Below, piece by piece: positions 1 to 11,159 of a stretch of 64,000 bases of DNA (position 1 is its first letter; every line of letters begins with the position of its first letter). The DNA is from Osedax fenrisi. Taxonomy: Eukaryota > Annelida > Polychaeta > Sabellida > Siboglinidae. A program made the position numbers and the translations under genes. The stretch is taken from positions 3,180,935 through 3,244,934 of the forward strand of contig OZ025244.1 of NCBI GenBank assembly GCA_964019155.1, written 5' to 3'. The notes beneath the pieces are model-generated. The model saw only the letters and a program-made list of their open reading frames with translations, was not told the DNA's origin and searched no databases.

Positions 1-2
1 GA

Positions 3-182
3 GCTAGCAGGAAATGTCACACGATGAAAATTGTGCAACGCTCGACTATCTCTGCTCACTCTGAATCTGCTTTCTCTGTGGTAGCTCCAAAATACTGGAA
101 TTCTCTACCATATGACATTAGGTGTTTGAAATCCTTGTCACTATTTAAATGTAAACTCTCCACGCACCTATTAACATTGTAA
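3..182 (+). pseudogene. C-terminal end of a non-LTR retrotransposon reverse transcriptase (truncated by window edge)
   Basis: An open frame runs from the window edge to a TAA and reads as the tail of a LINE ORF2 protein. It contains FSVVAPKYWNSLP followed by a short SLSLFKCKLSTHLL segment, the usual last 40 residues of CR1/Jockey-like ORF2 products, downstream of the reverse transcriptase domain. It is followed by an AT-rich 3' UTR ending near GTCAATAAAATATT at about 270-285. The upstream part lies outside the window, so it cannot be judged whether the copy is intact. The related decayed fragment at 10020-10142 has the same VVAPKYW core, so both probably come from one family. Confidence 0.7.
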
Positions 183-300
183 CCTACCTTTTCCTTTATT
201 TTTATTGTACTTTATTTATTTTATTTTTGTTTCCTTCTCATGACGCCCATAACCACCACGTGATTTTGTAGTCAATAAAATATTTTAAAATAAATAAAAA

Positions 301-410
301 ATATAGTTAGTAACTACATCCCCGTTTGTAACGTTATATACACACACACATATATATATATATATGTGTGTATATAACGTTACAAACGGGGTTGTAGTTA
401 CTAACTATAT
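301..410. repeat. 110-bp near-perfect inverted repeat with CA/TG and TA centre
   Basis: The outer arms (ATATAGTTAGTAACTACA and its complement) and the inner arms (CCCCGTTTGTAACGTT and its complement) pair with a single mismatch around a (CA)n(TA)n(TG)n centre. It could be a small foldback MITE or a cruciform-prone site. No coding capacity. Confidence 0.85.
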
Positions 411-1519
411 AGGTAGGTAAGCAGGTAGGTATGTATGTAGGTATACAGTGAACGGGACGAATATACATGTACGAATTATTATATGGAATATTTCAAATTC
501 AATATTATATAAATTAAATATTTACCGAATTTAGTAATTATTTTATTTTATTTCCTGTTTGTTATTTTTAGTATCCGGTTTAGGATTTATTTTATTGTTT
601 ACAAAAAGATAGCGTCGGTATTTCATGTTTATTTTAATTTCGTTTATTTATTTGTATTAATAGTTTTAAAGTTCTATAATATTCTACACTTCGATATTAT
701 TATGATTTACGTATATAGTTACTATAATAGTAACTATAAATCATTTAAAATATACAATAGTACGTAATTAAAATGTAATGTAAATTTAAGTAATTGTAAA
801 TTTCTATTATAGTTAAATGATTAATTTACAGGTTACGCTGCAATAATCAAACACCGGAAGGTTTAGTGTCATAGGACTACGATAGGAGCATAACAATAAT
901 GGAGGAGGTCTTGTATATATGGATACTGGACAATTATTAAACATTAGTATATCATAATACTTATATAATATAATATATAGGATATATTATATATAATATT
1001 AAATATATATAATTTTTTTCAAGTTCAACTTAAGTTATAATATAATAATAATTATTATAATTGTATTATATTATTATAACAATTATTATAACAATTATAA
1101 TAATTGTATTAATAATTATATATTTAAGACTTATATTATTTTATAAATAATTATAATTGATTTTTTTTCTTTTAAAATATAAATATTATGCATTATGCAT
1201 ATTATATTTATTATAATATTCGTTATTAATAATTTGTATACAAAAAAATAATTATTTATTTTTATATTTTATATTTATAATTATAATTTATCATAATAAT
1301 TATGATTAATAATTTATGAATATAAATTAGAACTATCTTAATTAACATAATAGTGATAGTTATAGCTAAGATAAAACTGTACCACAATGTTATGATAGCA
1401 TGCAATAATATAATTATATAGATATTATACATAATTATACAGTATTTTATACTATATATAGTATATATTATAACACATATTATAATATAATACTAATGCT
1501 ATTGTGAAAACTTGATTTT
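411..1519. other. AT-rich intergenic stretch, nothing recognisable
   Basis: A short (GTAG)n-like run (GGTAGGTAAGCAGGTAGGTATG) at about 410-435 is followed by very AT-rich sequence with many small TA palindromes. I see no gene, RNA gene or element boundary. Confidence 0.5.
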
Positions 1520-1591
1520 CTATTAAATATAGATGTATATATATATATATATATATCATCTATAGATGATATATATACATCTATATTTAAT

Positions 1592-1593
<2 letters not shown>
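1520..1593. repeat. Inverted repeat in TA-rich DNA
   Basis: CTATTAAATATAGATGTA and its reverse complement enclose TA repeats and an inner ATCATCTATAGATGAT palindrome. Probably a microsatellite-associated foldback. Confidence 0.7.
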
Positions 1594-1626
<33 letters not shown>

Positions 1627-2656
1627 ATAGAATACTGATATATCATTATTCTATATATATATATATATAAATAATATATATATTTGTATTACATATATTA
1701 TATATATATATAGAGTTATACAATATTTAAATTGTCGTACATAGATTGATCAATAGGAATTGTTAGGGTATACCGAGAATGTAATATGTACTATGCAATA
1801 TAATACGTGTACCTCACTAAAAAAGTGAACTGTACACTAATTTATAATTAATCGGTGACAACTAATATTATCCACTAGTTTATACCATAATTTATAAACC
1901 AATATGGTACCCGATTATTGTCAATAAGTGTACATTAATTTATAAACCAATGTGGTACCCGATTATTGTCAACTAGTGAAACCTAATTTATAAAATAATA
2001 CAAAACCTAATATTAATAAATGTGTACTTTAATATATATTACTATTAAGTTTATTATAATATAACAAATATAATAATGTATTTATTTATATATAATGTCA
2101 ATAATGTATATACGATTATCATATTATTACCGTGTTTATATGTAATGTGCGTTAAGGGTGATTGCTTTGACATGTTGGCGATGGATTTTTCTTGGCCGAT
2201 GAAACTAAATAAATTATAGTATAATAACTAGTCAAACTTTTAAGCTTTAAAATGAATGTCAAAATACATAATATTTTTTTTATATTATAGTATCTAGATT
2301 AGATAAAAGAAAGTTATAAAAAAATGTTAATTCCAAATAATTTTATAATTATTGTCATTTTACCATAAATTTTTATAAAAAAAAATAATTTCGACATTCT
2401 CAAAAACATGAATGGTATCATTTTTATATTATTTTCTCGAACTAAAATACTATATCTGACAGATTTTTAGCTAGAGACAAAAAAAAATCATAGAAAAAAA
2501 TGTGATTTATGCAACATTTTTTTTTGTTTCATACATTTTTTATATTTTCATTTTAATTTAATAATATATAAATTATTTTTTTAGCGTATAATCTATATTA
2601 ATGAAATGTGATTATAATCAATACTTGCTAATTAATTTATACACTCTTGACTTATA
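1594..2656. other. AT-rich stretch with a short direct duplication, no gene seen
   Basis: TA microsatellites come first. Around 1850-1990 the phrase TATGGTACCCGATTATTGTC or a close variant occurs twice about 50 bases apart, with related GTACACTAATTTATAA flanks, so a short unit is imperfectly tandemly repeated. No coding signal. Confidence 0.5.
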
Positions 2657-3277
2657 TTAAGGGGACGAGATACCATTGATTTTTTCGGAAAAAAATTGAA
2701 TTTCAAATTTTTTTTTAATGTAAAATTATAATATTTCAAATATTATCTTTAAAATGGTGTTTAAATTATGTTCATTACATTATTCATTTTGTTTATATTA
2801 TATTATTTGTACCTATATAATCATATTGTTTATATTCATATATTATATTTGAAACTTGATTTACTCAGAATAATTATTTTGCATTTTGTATATCTCCAAT
2901 TAATGTCTCTTCTTATTCAATATTGAATATTTTTTCTTCAAATTTTCACAATATTATATATAATATATAAATGAACAGTATGATTAATTATTCTATATAT
3001 ATAATATATGTAAATTTATATAAGTTGTAAATTTAGTGATAATTTGTGATAAATATCTTAATTAATTATTTTTTTTTATAATTAATCATTTTTATATTAT
3101 TTATGTTAATAATTATTAAAATATATTCAACCATATGATAAAGCTATATGTTTATAATAAGATTGTTAACAAATTATTACAAAAACTTTAATATTATAAG
3201 AGTTTATACATTTTTAAAACATGCTATTTTCCCTATATTTTACATGTATACTGTTTATAAGTAGCTGGTCCCCTTAA
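2657..3277. mobile_element. MITE-like element with TTAA ends and GGGGAC terminal repeats
   Basis: The block starts TTAAGGGGACGAG and ends CTGGTCCCCTTAA, so the two ends are inverted repeats of about 12 bases with one mismatch and both include TTAA. TTAA target duplications are typical of piggyBac-type elements. The 621-bp interior is AT-rich and has no transposase, so this would be a non-autonomous copy. Similar TTAAGGGGATA starts occur at 31777 and 62847. Confidence 0.55.
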
Positions 3278-4458
3278 CAAATTTAAAATTTATTTCAGTT
3301 TGACAATCGATATAAAAATGTTATATATTTATATATTCAAATAATGTTAAATATGATATAATAATATGTTTGAATATGATAACTATGTTTAATTAAATTG
3401 TCTAATTTCTGGTATTTTCAATTATTTAAGTATATCAATTAGTTTAGTTATATAAAAAATATAAATATATATCATATTTTGAAATAATATTTAAGAAGAA
3501 AATAAAAAAAGTAGATATACATAGAAATTATAACATAAATATAGTTATTTAACAATTAAAAATATAAAAAAAACAAAAATTAAAAATAATATAAACAAAA
3601 ATATAATTCTTATATAAAATATATAAATTAAAAATAATACGACATATTTACTGGTTTATAAAATTCATTTAAAGTGTTATATGTTCGTAAATTCATATTA
3701 AAGCTATAATTGTAATAATATATTTGAATTAAAATATATATAAAATAAATATTGGACGCTAAACATAGAGTAAATTATAAATTATTTCTCTCAACTTATT
3801 TTCTTGACTATTTTGATTGATTTTAGACCCATCGGTGCCTCAATTCTAACTAAAAATTAATTTTGTTTTGTATATGTTTCATTTCATCTAGACTTAGCCT
3901 AACATCACTTGCCAAGCATTTAATTTTGAAAATAATTAAAAATAATCACCCTTAATGTACTTAATGTAAGGTAATATTAAAAATAAAATAATATAATTAT
4001 AATGATTACCAGAATCAACAATACAATTAAAAGTTTTAATTACTGATCCATCAATATTAAATAGAAATAACGTCTCCTATTTCTCATGAAACATCCTATA
4101 ATAATGTAATTAATTAAATAAAAAATAATAACTGTAAAATATATTATTATATTTAAATGTTTTCTTTAATAAAAATAAAATAAAATCCCATCGATGAGTA
4201 TTTTGGTTGCTAACTATGCAAAGTTAGCATAATACATAATGTTATATACTTTAATTATATTTAAAATACTATATAATACACACTCATATATATATAAATA
4301 TTATCTTATTTGACAAATTATGTAATTTTGTTAAATAGAAGAATATAGATGTTTTTTTCACAAAACGACTAATCTATTTATTTTATCTATTTAAATATCA
4401 GACAATAAATATAGTTAATAATTATATATATTTATTACAATAGTATATAAATAAATAT
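3278..4458. other. AT-rich stretch with no recognised feature
   Basis: Apart from short A/T runs I find no open frame with protein-like composition, no inverted repeat of note and no RNA gene. Confidence 0.5.
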
Positions 4459-4494
<36 letters not shown>

Positions 4495-4749
4495 CTAGCG
4501 TTTAATATGGTCAACATTACCCGGTTGCTATGGCAGCAGGGTAAACAGAGCACACGAGTACAACACATAACCACGTCGATATTCTTGTGTTTAACCTCTG
4601 ACCTCTCCAGGTAATCAGTACACCAGGGCAACCGCGTAACACACCGTAGCACCGCGTAGCACCACTCGCTGTACCGGGCAGTTGACCTGTGACCTCCACA
4701 AGCTAGTGGACAGCGTCATTAGTGACGAGACACGATAACACTTAGTTGT

Positions 4750-4868
4750 AGTTAATCCACTAGGTGGCAGTACTATATATCGAGAGTTGTCCATTAATAC
4801 CACAGCTATAATACTATATATATATACTATTAGTATTATGTCTGTGATATTAATGGACTACACTCGAT
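4750..4868. mobile_element. Foldback/MITE copy with CTCF-like core at its edge
   Basis: GTTAATCCACTAGGTGGCAG leads into an imperfect inverted repeat: a left arm around TATCGAGAGTTGTCCATTAA and a right arm around TTAATGGACTACACTCGATA, separated by a TA-rich loop. The leading segment recurs at 5471 with the start of the same left arm, so this is a dispersed repeat and not a chance hairpin. No coding capacity. Confidence 0.55.
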
Positions 4869-4914
4869 ATATGTAATGTACAGTTATTTTAGACATATAA
4901 TATTACTTTATATA

Positions 4915-4952
<38 letters not shown>

Positions 4953-5029
4953 CTATTATATTATATTATTATAAAACAATACTAATATAAAACTAACAAA
5001 CAAATAATATATATATATAAAACAAACAC

Positions 5030-5071
<42 letters not shown>

Positions 5072-5297
5072 TTTACATTGTTTGCTAGTAATACACGACT
5101 ATCAAACGACTGTATTCATAGTTCGATCATGTAATAGTCATGTTAATATCAACATATATATATATATATTTAATATCGTATACATGTCGTGAATACATAT
5201 AGCATCACGTGATGTATTCTTATTTAGTAGCCTAGACCTATAGCATCATTATGTTAGATATGTCTGATTATCTTCAATCGATATGTTCGCGTATCAT

Positions 5298-5466
5298 CGT
5301 TTATCATAATTCGTCGTTTATGTTCTGGAATAATTCTGTAGCGCTGAAGATAGCGTCGTACATGTTGTCCTCAGGTTTATGTAGAAAGTAAAGTAGTTCG
5401 GTAGATGTGAAGTCGGCTAATACTGCTACCACTTCATCGCCGACTTAGGTAGAAGTAGTTCGGCAA
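5298..5466 (+). repeat. Repeat R3, copy 1
   Basis: A GC-richer block beginning TCGTCGTTTATGTTCTGG and ending GGTAGAAGTAGTTCGGC is about 90% identical to 7245-7470, which contains an extra hairpin. It lies directly before the second copy of the CTCF-like repeat. Not coding in any frame that I can recognise. Confidence 0.75.
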
Positions 5467-5545
5467 AGTAGTTAATCCACTAGGTGGCAGTACCATATAT
5501 CAAGTGTTGTTCATTAATACCGCAGCAATAATGCTATATATATTA
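5467..5545 (+). mobile_element. Second (partial) copy of the 4750 foldback element
   Basis: It repeats GTTAATCCACTAGGTGGCAG and the left arm with a few substitutions (ATCAAGTGTTGTTCATTAAT). The right arm is absent or replaced by TA-rich DNA. Confidence 0.6.
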
Positions 5546-5648
5546 TTATATTAAATTATTATATTATTATATTAAAGTAATTGTTCGCCATATATTATTA
5601 CTTTATATAATCAATATATTTTTAATATATATATATATTCTATATATA

Positions 5649-5957
5649 GGGGACGGAACGGGGTAGTGGCCGAGAACGGAGTAGTGGCCGTTGTAATTAA
5701 CGCTTAAATGGTGCTAAATAGGATAACAAGTTACATAATCATTTTTGTCAAATTTTGACAAAAACATGATTATAAAAAACTAAAATATTAAAATTCAGTA
5801 TTTATGGAGATATTAGAAGTATGTTGAGGCATATAAAATATCGGCCACTACTCAGTTCTCTCGGAATATACTCACTATAGTGGTCGTTTTAATTAACGCT
5901 TAATGGTGCTAAATAGAATAACAAGTTCTATATACAATATTTATATAATCAAAATGT

Positions 5958-6021
<64 letters not shown>

Positions 6022-6494
6022 CTTTATAAAATACTTTTTTTTAAAATAATTTATTAATTACTCTAATACATAATCATTTTTTGTCAAATCTGACAAAAAC
6101 ATGATTATTTATATTTATGCTTATTTATGTGCAAGTGTATGTATATATATAATTAAATCATCGAATCAAATAAGGTGCGTATGCATCATAAATATAATTA
6201 TTTAATATTACATAATTAAAAAAATATAAATCGAATACATTACGAGACACCTATTGCATATTCTGATACTAGAGGCTGACTTGCCTTATTTTAATGCTTT
6301 TTTTATGAATTTTTGAATGCCTAATAAATCGTTAATATTATTCAGTAAGATGTAAAAGTGAAATAATAGTATTCTAGATCTATATGATTTATAGCTAATT
6401 AAAAAAACTAAGATATTAAAATGCAGTATTTATCCAGATATTAGAAGTATGCTGAGGCATATAAAATATCGGCCACTACTCCGTTCTCTCCCCT
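5649..6494. mobile_element. Composite of two adjacent or nested copies of one MITE
   Basis: The outer ends are inverted repeats: GAGAACGGAGTAGTGGCCG at the left and CGGCCACTACTCCGTTCTC at the right, both next to GGGGA. Inside, a right-type end (CGGCCACTACTCAGTTCTC) at about 5852-5870 is followed at once by a left-type start (TAGTGGTCGTTTTAATTAAC). The phrases TTAACGCTTAA, TGGTGCTAAATAG, TGACAAAAACATGATTA and GAGGCATATAAAATATCGG each occur twice in the same order. The second copy is enlarged by a (TA)n tract at 5962-6018. No transposase. Confidence 0.7.
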
Positions 6495-6620
6495 ACTAAA
6501 GTTTTAGTCAACATTTATTTGATTTATCAATGATTTATATAATATATTATTAGATACATGTATCCTATATATATATATATATTTATATATATTATTAGAT
6601 ACATGTATACAATGTATACT

Positions 6621-6625
<5 letters not shown>

Positions 6626-6680
<55 letters not shown>

Positions 6681-6700
6681 TATATATATATACATAGTCT
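6626..6700. repeat. (TA)n microsatellite
   Basis: An almost pure TA run of more than 50 bases. The open frames over it are artefacts (YIYIYI). Confidence 0.9.
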
Positions 6701-7139
6701 GAAACCTCTACATGGATGCCATGTTTACCTTAAGCTCTTCCATCACTGGATACCGTAATCCGACGAGTCTGTAGATCTCAAGGCTCGATACGTTCTCCCA
6801 TCGCGAAATAACAACAATAACAACGAAATATACAGGATAATAATAATATGATGAAATTAGATAGAGGATATATCCTCTATCTATAGATATGATTTATGAT
6901 GATTATTGGAGGAAGTTGGAGAGTGTTTGAATCATATAGAAATCTATATGATATTTCTCTAGAAATTAATCGAGAAGGTATTCTGGAACAATCCACTCCT
7001 TGTATTAATGTATTAACCTTTCCCGGTCTCTAATCAGTACGAACAACACTTATAACATATATATATATATATATATTATTAATTATTATTGTATATATAT
7101 AAATGTTTGAAATGTTGTTTGTTCTGATTAGAGGCTGGG

Positions 7140-7177
<38 letters not shown>

Positions 7178-7244
7178 TATATATTATTAATTTAATTAAG
7201 TCGTACACAACTTAATATTAACATTCCTAACATAACATCGTTAA

Positions 7245-7470
7245 TCATTATTCGTCGTTTATGTTCTGGAATAATTATGTAGCGCTGAAGACAGCGTCGT
7301 ACATGTTGTCCTAAAGTTTGTGTAGAAAGTAAAGTAGTTCGGTAGATGGGAAGTCCGCTATAGCGGTACTATATATATATAGTAGACTTCCCATCTACCG
7401 AACTACTTTACTACTACAGTACTATAGTACCGCTACATTCATCGCCGACTTAGGTAGAAGTAGTTCGGCT
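7245..7470 (+). repeat. Repeat R3, copy 2, with an internal hairpin
   Basis: This matches 5298-5466 at both ends but contains an extra segment. The 28-base arm at 7328-7355 is repeated as a perfect reverse complement at 7385-7412 around a loop holding CGCTATAGCG and TA repeats. Copy 1 has the left arm only once, so the hairpin arose by inverted duplication after the copies separated, or was lost from copy 1. Confidence 0.75.
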
Positions 7471-7686
7471 GAATTAGATACGCATCATATCTTTGTTCTT
7501 GATCAGTGGTACCGATACATGGTGGTAGTGGCGGTTATTAGGGACGTGGTTTTAAAGACAGGGTGTTGTATATATATATATATATTAGATTTAAGAATAA
7601 ATAAAAACAGGAATGAATATCGAAATAAAAATATATAATTTTCAGAAAATACAAGTTTAATATTATTTATTGTATTTTGTACATAT

Positions 7687-7730
<44 letters not shown>

Positions 7731-8066
7731 TGATTTCTTTATAATATTCAATTAAATTACAACATAATATATTTTTATTAGCAAAGAAATGTATGTCGAT
7801 TACAATAATTTTATTAATATTGAATAATTTTTTATAAAATGAAAAAAATGTCAGGTTGAAATTCCAGTAATTCTCACTTTTATAATGTGAGTAAAAATCC
7901 ACTTAATATACGATACCTTGACGTGGTTAAGTGGCTTCTAGATAGATCCAAATTCGTATTAAATTTTCATTTATATATATAAATAATATAATTCGATAAA
8001 ATATATATCCGAACCCCTATCGAATTATCTATAATAGGGAAAATATGGGTCATAAGTTATGACTCA

Positions 8067-8069
<3 letters not shown>

Positions 8070-8146
<77 letters not shown>

Positions 8147-8167
8147 TCTAGCAATGCCGGACCCCTT

Positions 8168-8207
<40 letters not shown>
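8070..8207. repeat. Two long (TA)n tracts flanking a unique 29-bp spacer
   Basis: TA runs at about 8070-8141 and 8170-8207 are separated by a spacer containing CTAGCAATGCCGGACCCC. Confidence 0.85.
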
Positions 8208-8210
<3 letters not shown>

Positions 8211-9569
8211 GAGTATCCTCATGGTATAATAAACACGTTGTTTTTCAGTTATTGATGTTGTATATAAGTAATAATATAGAAAGAGAAAGCGGTTCCTTTA
8301 TTAATTAATATGTACAAATTGTACAGTACAATTCAGTGCGCCCTCTGCATTAACCTGTTAAACGAGAAGACATTCCTGGTGTTGTGCTATTTGACCTTGG
8401 TCGACCTTCTCCACGGGTGTAGGAGTCCTACTACTTATTACCACATTGAAGTCGACCTAGTTAAACCTCGCATAACATCGTCATAGCTTACAATTCACCA
8501 CTACCGAAATATTATTGAATGAATGAAATCAATTTATAGACAAAGTCTAAGGAGAATAAGTGAAAGTGTTTATAGATTCAAAGCTTTATTGATTCGATAC
8601 CTCCTGACAGTATGTGCACAGCATACTGTGCAGTGCCATGTATCGTCATATACTTTCGACTAAAATAATAATTCAATATATATAGTTTTAAAAAATAAAA
8701 TAAATGAAATTGAAATAAAAAGTATGGGTAAGTTCCTACGTTCTCCCATAAGAAAATATATAATTAAGAACAAATACATTTTTTATAAAAAATTATAATT
8801 AATTTGAAAAAAACAGTATACATTTACTAAACTTGATTAGCAAATATAGAGTGTGATGTAGTACAATATGTGTATGTAAACTACGTAGCTATTTATTCCG
8901 TAATACATAGTGTAATAAGGTAGCCTATTTATTTAGTTAAATGTTAATATGTATCTCAACTATTCTGTTTACAATGGATGACTTGTACCTATTATTGCCT
9001 AACACGTATTGTAATATTGCGTAACATAGAATTATAAACTATGATGGCCTTAATAATGCACAGATGTAATGATATGTTTAATTTGTACAGCTGTTGTTGA
9101 AGTTAGACCTAATATATTTTATTACTTTAAATGTTTTGGAAGAATTAAGCGTATTTTCGAAATATTAATTTAATAAATAAATATAATATTAATTAAATTT
9201 GGTAGGAAACCTACCGAAATACTTTAATATATCATAAATTACATTAAGAATATGATCATTGTTGTAATTTAATTATAAATAAAGTTTAATGGCGAATACT
9301 ATAAATGAAAATCTACAATATGGTTAAGTGTTGAACGGTTACCCCTTATTAAATACGTACTCTTCACAATTTACATATATATATATATGTGTGTGTAATA
9401 TTGTGTGAACTTATCTAGGGCTCTAACATTACGATTTCATATTCCACATTATCGTAGACATTAGGTGGTAAGTATCTCAACGTTATACATTAAAATCTAT
9501 TCAATAATTTCCTTATTACTTGCCAGTAGATTTTTTTTACCATATGGTTAAGTATTATATCTATATTGT
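8208..9569. other. Intergenic stretch, no gene recognised
   Basis: A GC-richer part at 8330-8480 and 8590-8650 has no open frame of protein-like composition and no tRNA or rRNA features. The remainder is AT-rich. It may hold old retroelement DNA, but I see no diagnostic motif. Confidence 0.4.
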
Positions 9570-9812
9570 CGATTATCCCAATACCAGTGATTACGGAAAT
9601 AATATCCGGAAATGTTTGCTAGAAAGTGATTTTCTAGCAATCTAACTACAATTGTAGTGATATATCTCCTGACTTTCCGGCAACTTTTAGGTAATATAGT
9701 AACATTAAAGGAGGTATCCCATGGGATGTGCACTACAACTTTCTATAAAATCACTTTATAGCTAACATTTCCGGACATTATTCCGGAAATACTGGTAGTG
9801 GGTTATCCCCTT
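9570..9812. mobile_element. MITE family B, copy 1
   Basis: Ends are related inverted sequences: TATCCCAATACCAGTGATTA at the left, and TACTGGTAGTGGGTTATCCC at the right. It shares AAAGTGATTTTCTAGCAAT, ACTACAATT.TAGTG, GGTAATATAGTAAC and TTCCGGAAATACTGGTAGTG with 31777-31972. Non-coding, about 240 bp. Confidence 0.65.
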
Positions 9813-10019
9813 ATTACCCATCGTTATAACTATAACTGTAAACCAATGTAATAGAGATTAGTTAATCTATAGAGATATTCACCAGAATAAGGGTTCCTTT
9901 CTGAAGGTCAACATTGATTATATTCGATTACTGCAAAAGGATTAGTAAATTATGCATTCCATTGAGGAACGCAAACTTAAAATTGAGATAATTTTGTACC
10001 GCTTGTCTCATCTATATAT

Positions 10020-10142
10020 GAAGATGCTGCTGTCACTGTTGTTGCTCCGAAGTACTGGACCAGTCTTCCCGATGAATTACGGACCCTATTATATTTTATT
10101 ACTTTTAAATGTCGACTACATTCATATATGTTATCATTATAA
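10020..10142 (+). pseudogene. Decayed C-terminal tail of a non-LTR reverse transcriptase
   Basis: The frame beginning at 10020 reads AAVTVVAPKYWTSLPDELR and ends FKCRLHSYMLSL-stop, matching the tail at 3-182 (VVAPKYWNSLP...FKCKLSTHLL). Only about 40 residues remain, so this is a 5'-truncated LINE copy. A 3' region ending GTCAATAAACC and (TTA)n at about 10230-10265 agrees with the 3' end seen at about 270. Confidence 0.6.
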
Positions 10143-10382
10143 TTTCTTCTTTTTAAATTTATTATTATTCGTGTAATTATTTATTTGTTTTATTATTTTA
10201 ACTTGACGCATATAAACTTCCATCGTTTTCAACTGAGTCAATAAACCTTTCTATTATTATTATAATAAATACACATATGTCGCAAAGGATGACGTTTTTA
10301 TAGGAGCACACTTCTATTAACACTTGGATAATATATCGTACATATGTAGTTATATTGTTATTTTTATTGTTATTTTTATTTG

Positions 10383-10475
10383 GTTGAGTCCTTTCATCAC
10401 ATTCAGGAACATAGATGAAGTTTTCACTTATAACCATATAGTTATAATGTCCATTCGAAGCCTCTATACATATAT
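10383..10475 (-). mobile_element. tRNA-derived SINE, 3' fragment (copy S5)
   Basis: On the - strand this matches the distal body of the SINE at 22187-22479: GGCTTCGAA, GGACATTA, GGTTATAAGTGAAAACTTC and GATGAAAGGA-like segments in order. The tRNA-like head is missing, as expected for a 5'-truncated retroposed copy. Confidence 0.7.
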
Positions 10476-11159
10476 ATTTCAAAAGTATAAAATATAAAAT
10501 TTTATCTTCGTTATTTAATTTAATATATTAATTATATTTACAATATGTAAATATAAATATTTCAGTTTATGTTTTAGATTATACATTTAATCAAATAATA
10601 CAATTATTTATAAATAAAATATAACATATGTTCTTTATATATAAAGTGAATTTTAATAACAAACATTTATTTTAATGTAATGTTACAATATTCACAGTTT
10701 ACTCTTATTTAAATATTTATTACAATTTAAATTTTACTTATAAATTAATTAAATATAAAGTACGTTTACATCAAAGAAATAGTATATGTATACATATACT
10801 ATTTAGGTGGTATACCTACTATAGTTATCGTAATTACATTACACTTTAATATCGAACATCATAGCAGAAACTTGAAAAATTGTGGCAGGAACTAGAATTG
10901 AAAATGAAAACCTACTATCTTAAAAAATCTTTGCCGAAACTAATTGTAGACACACCCTTTTTCTGACTCCTCCCACGAATACAATCACCGTTCCTGCATA
11001 GATATCGGCTTCGAACTAACCGTCGATACTCTGATTTCTAGTGATTTAATCTCGTACAAGAATTATTTGGAAACTGCAATTGCAAGTGTTTAAGCACTAC
11101 ACTGTTCTAACTTATTAAATACGATCCCATCTTTAATAATATATACTTACATTTACTTT

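Noticed and set aside
6504..6758. Open frames over (TA)n tracts giving YIYIYI proteins (also at 4422, 7663, 17389, 32249 and 59125)
   Set aside because: Pure microsatellite translation without other protein features.
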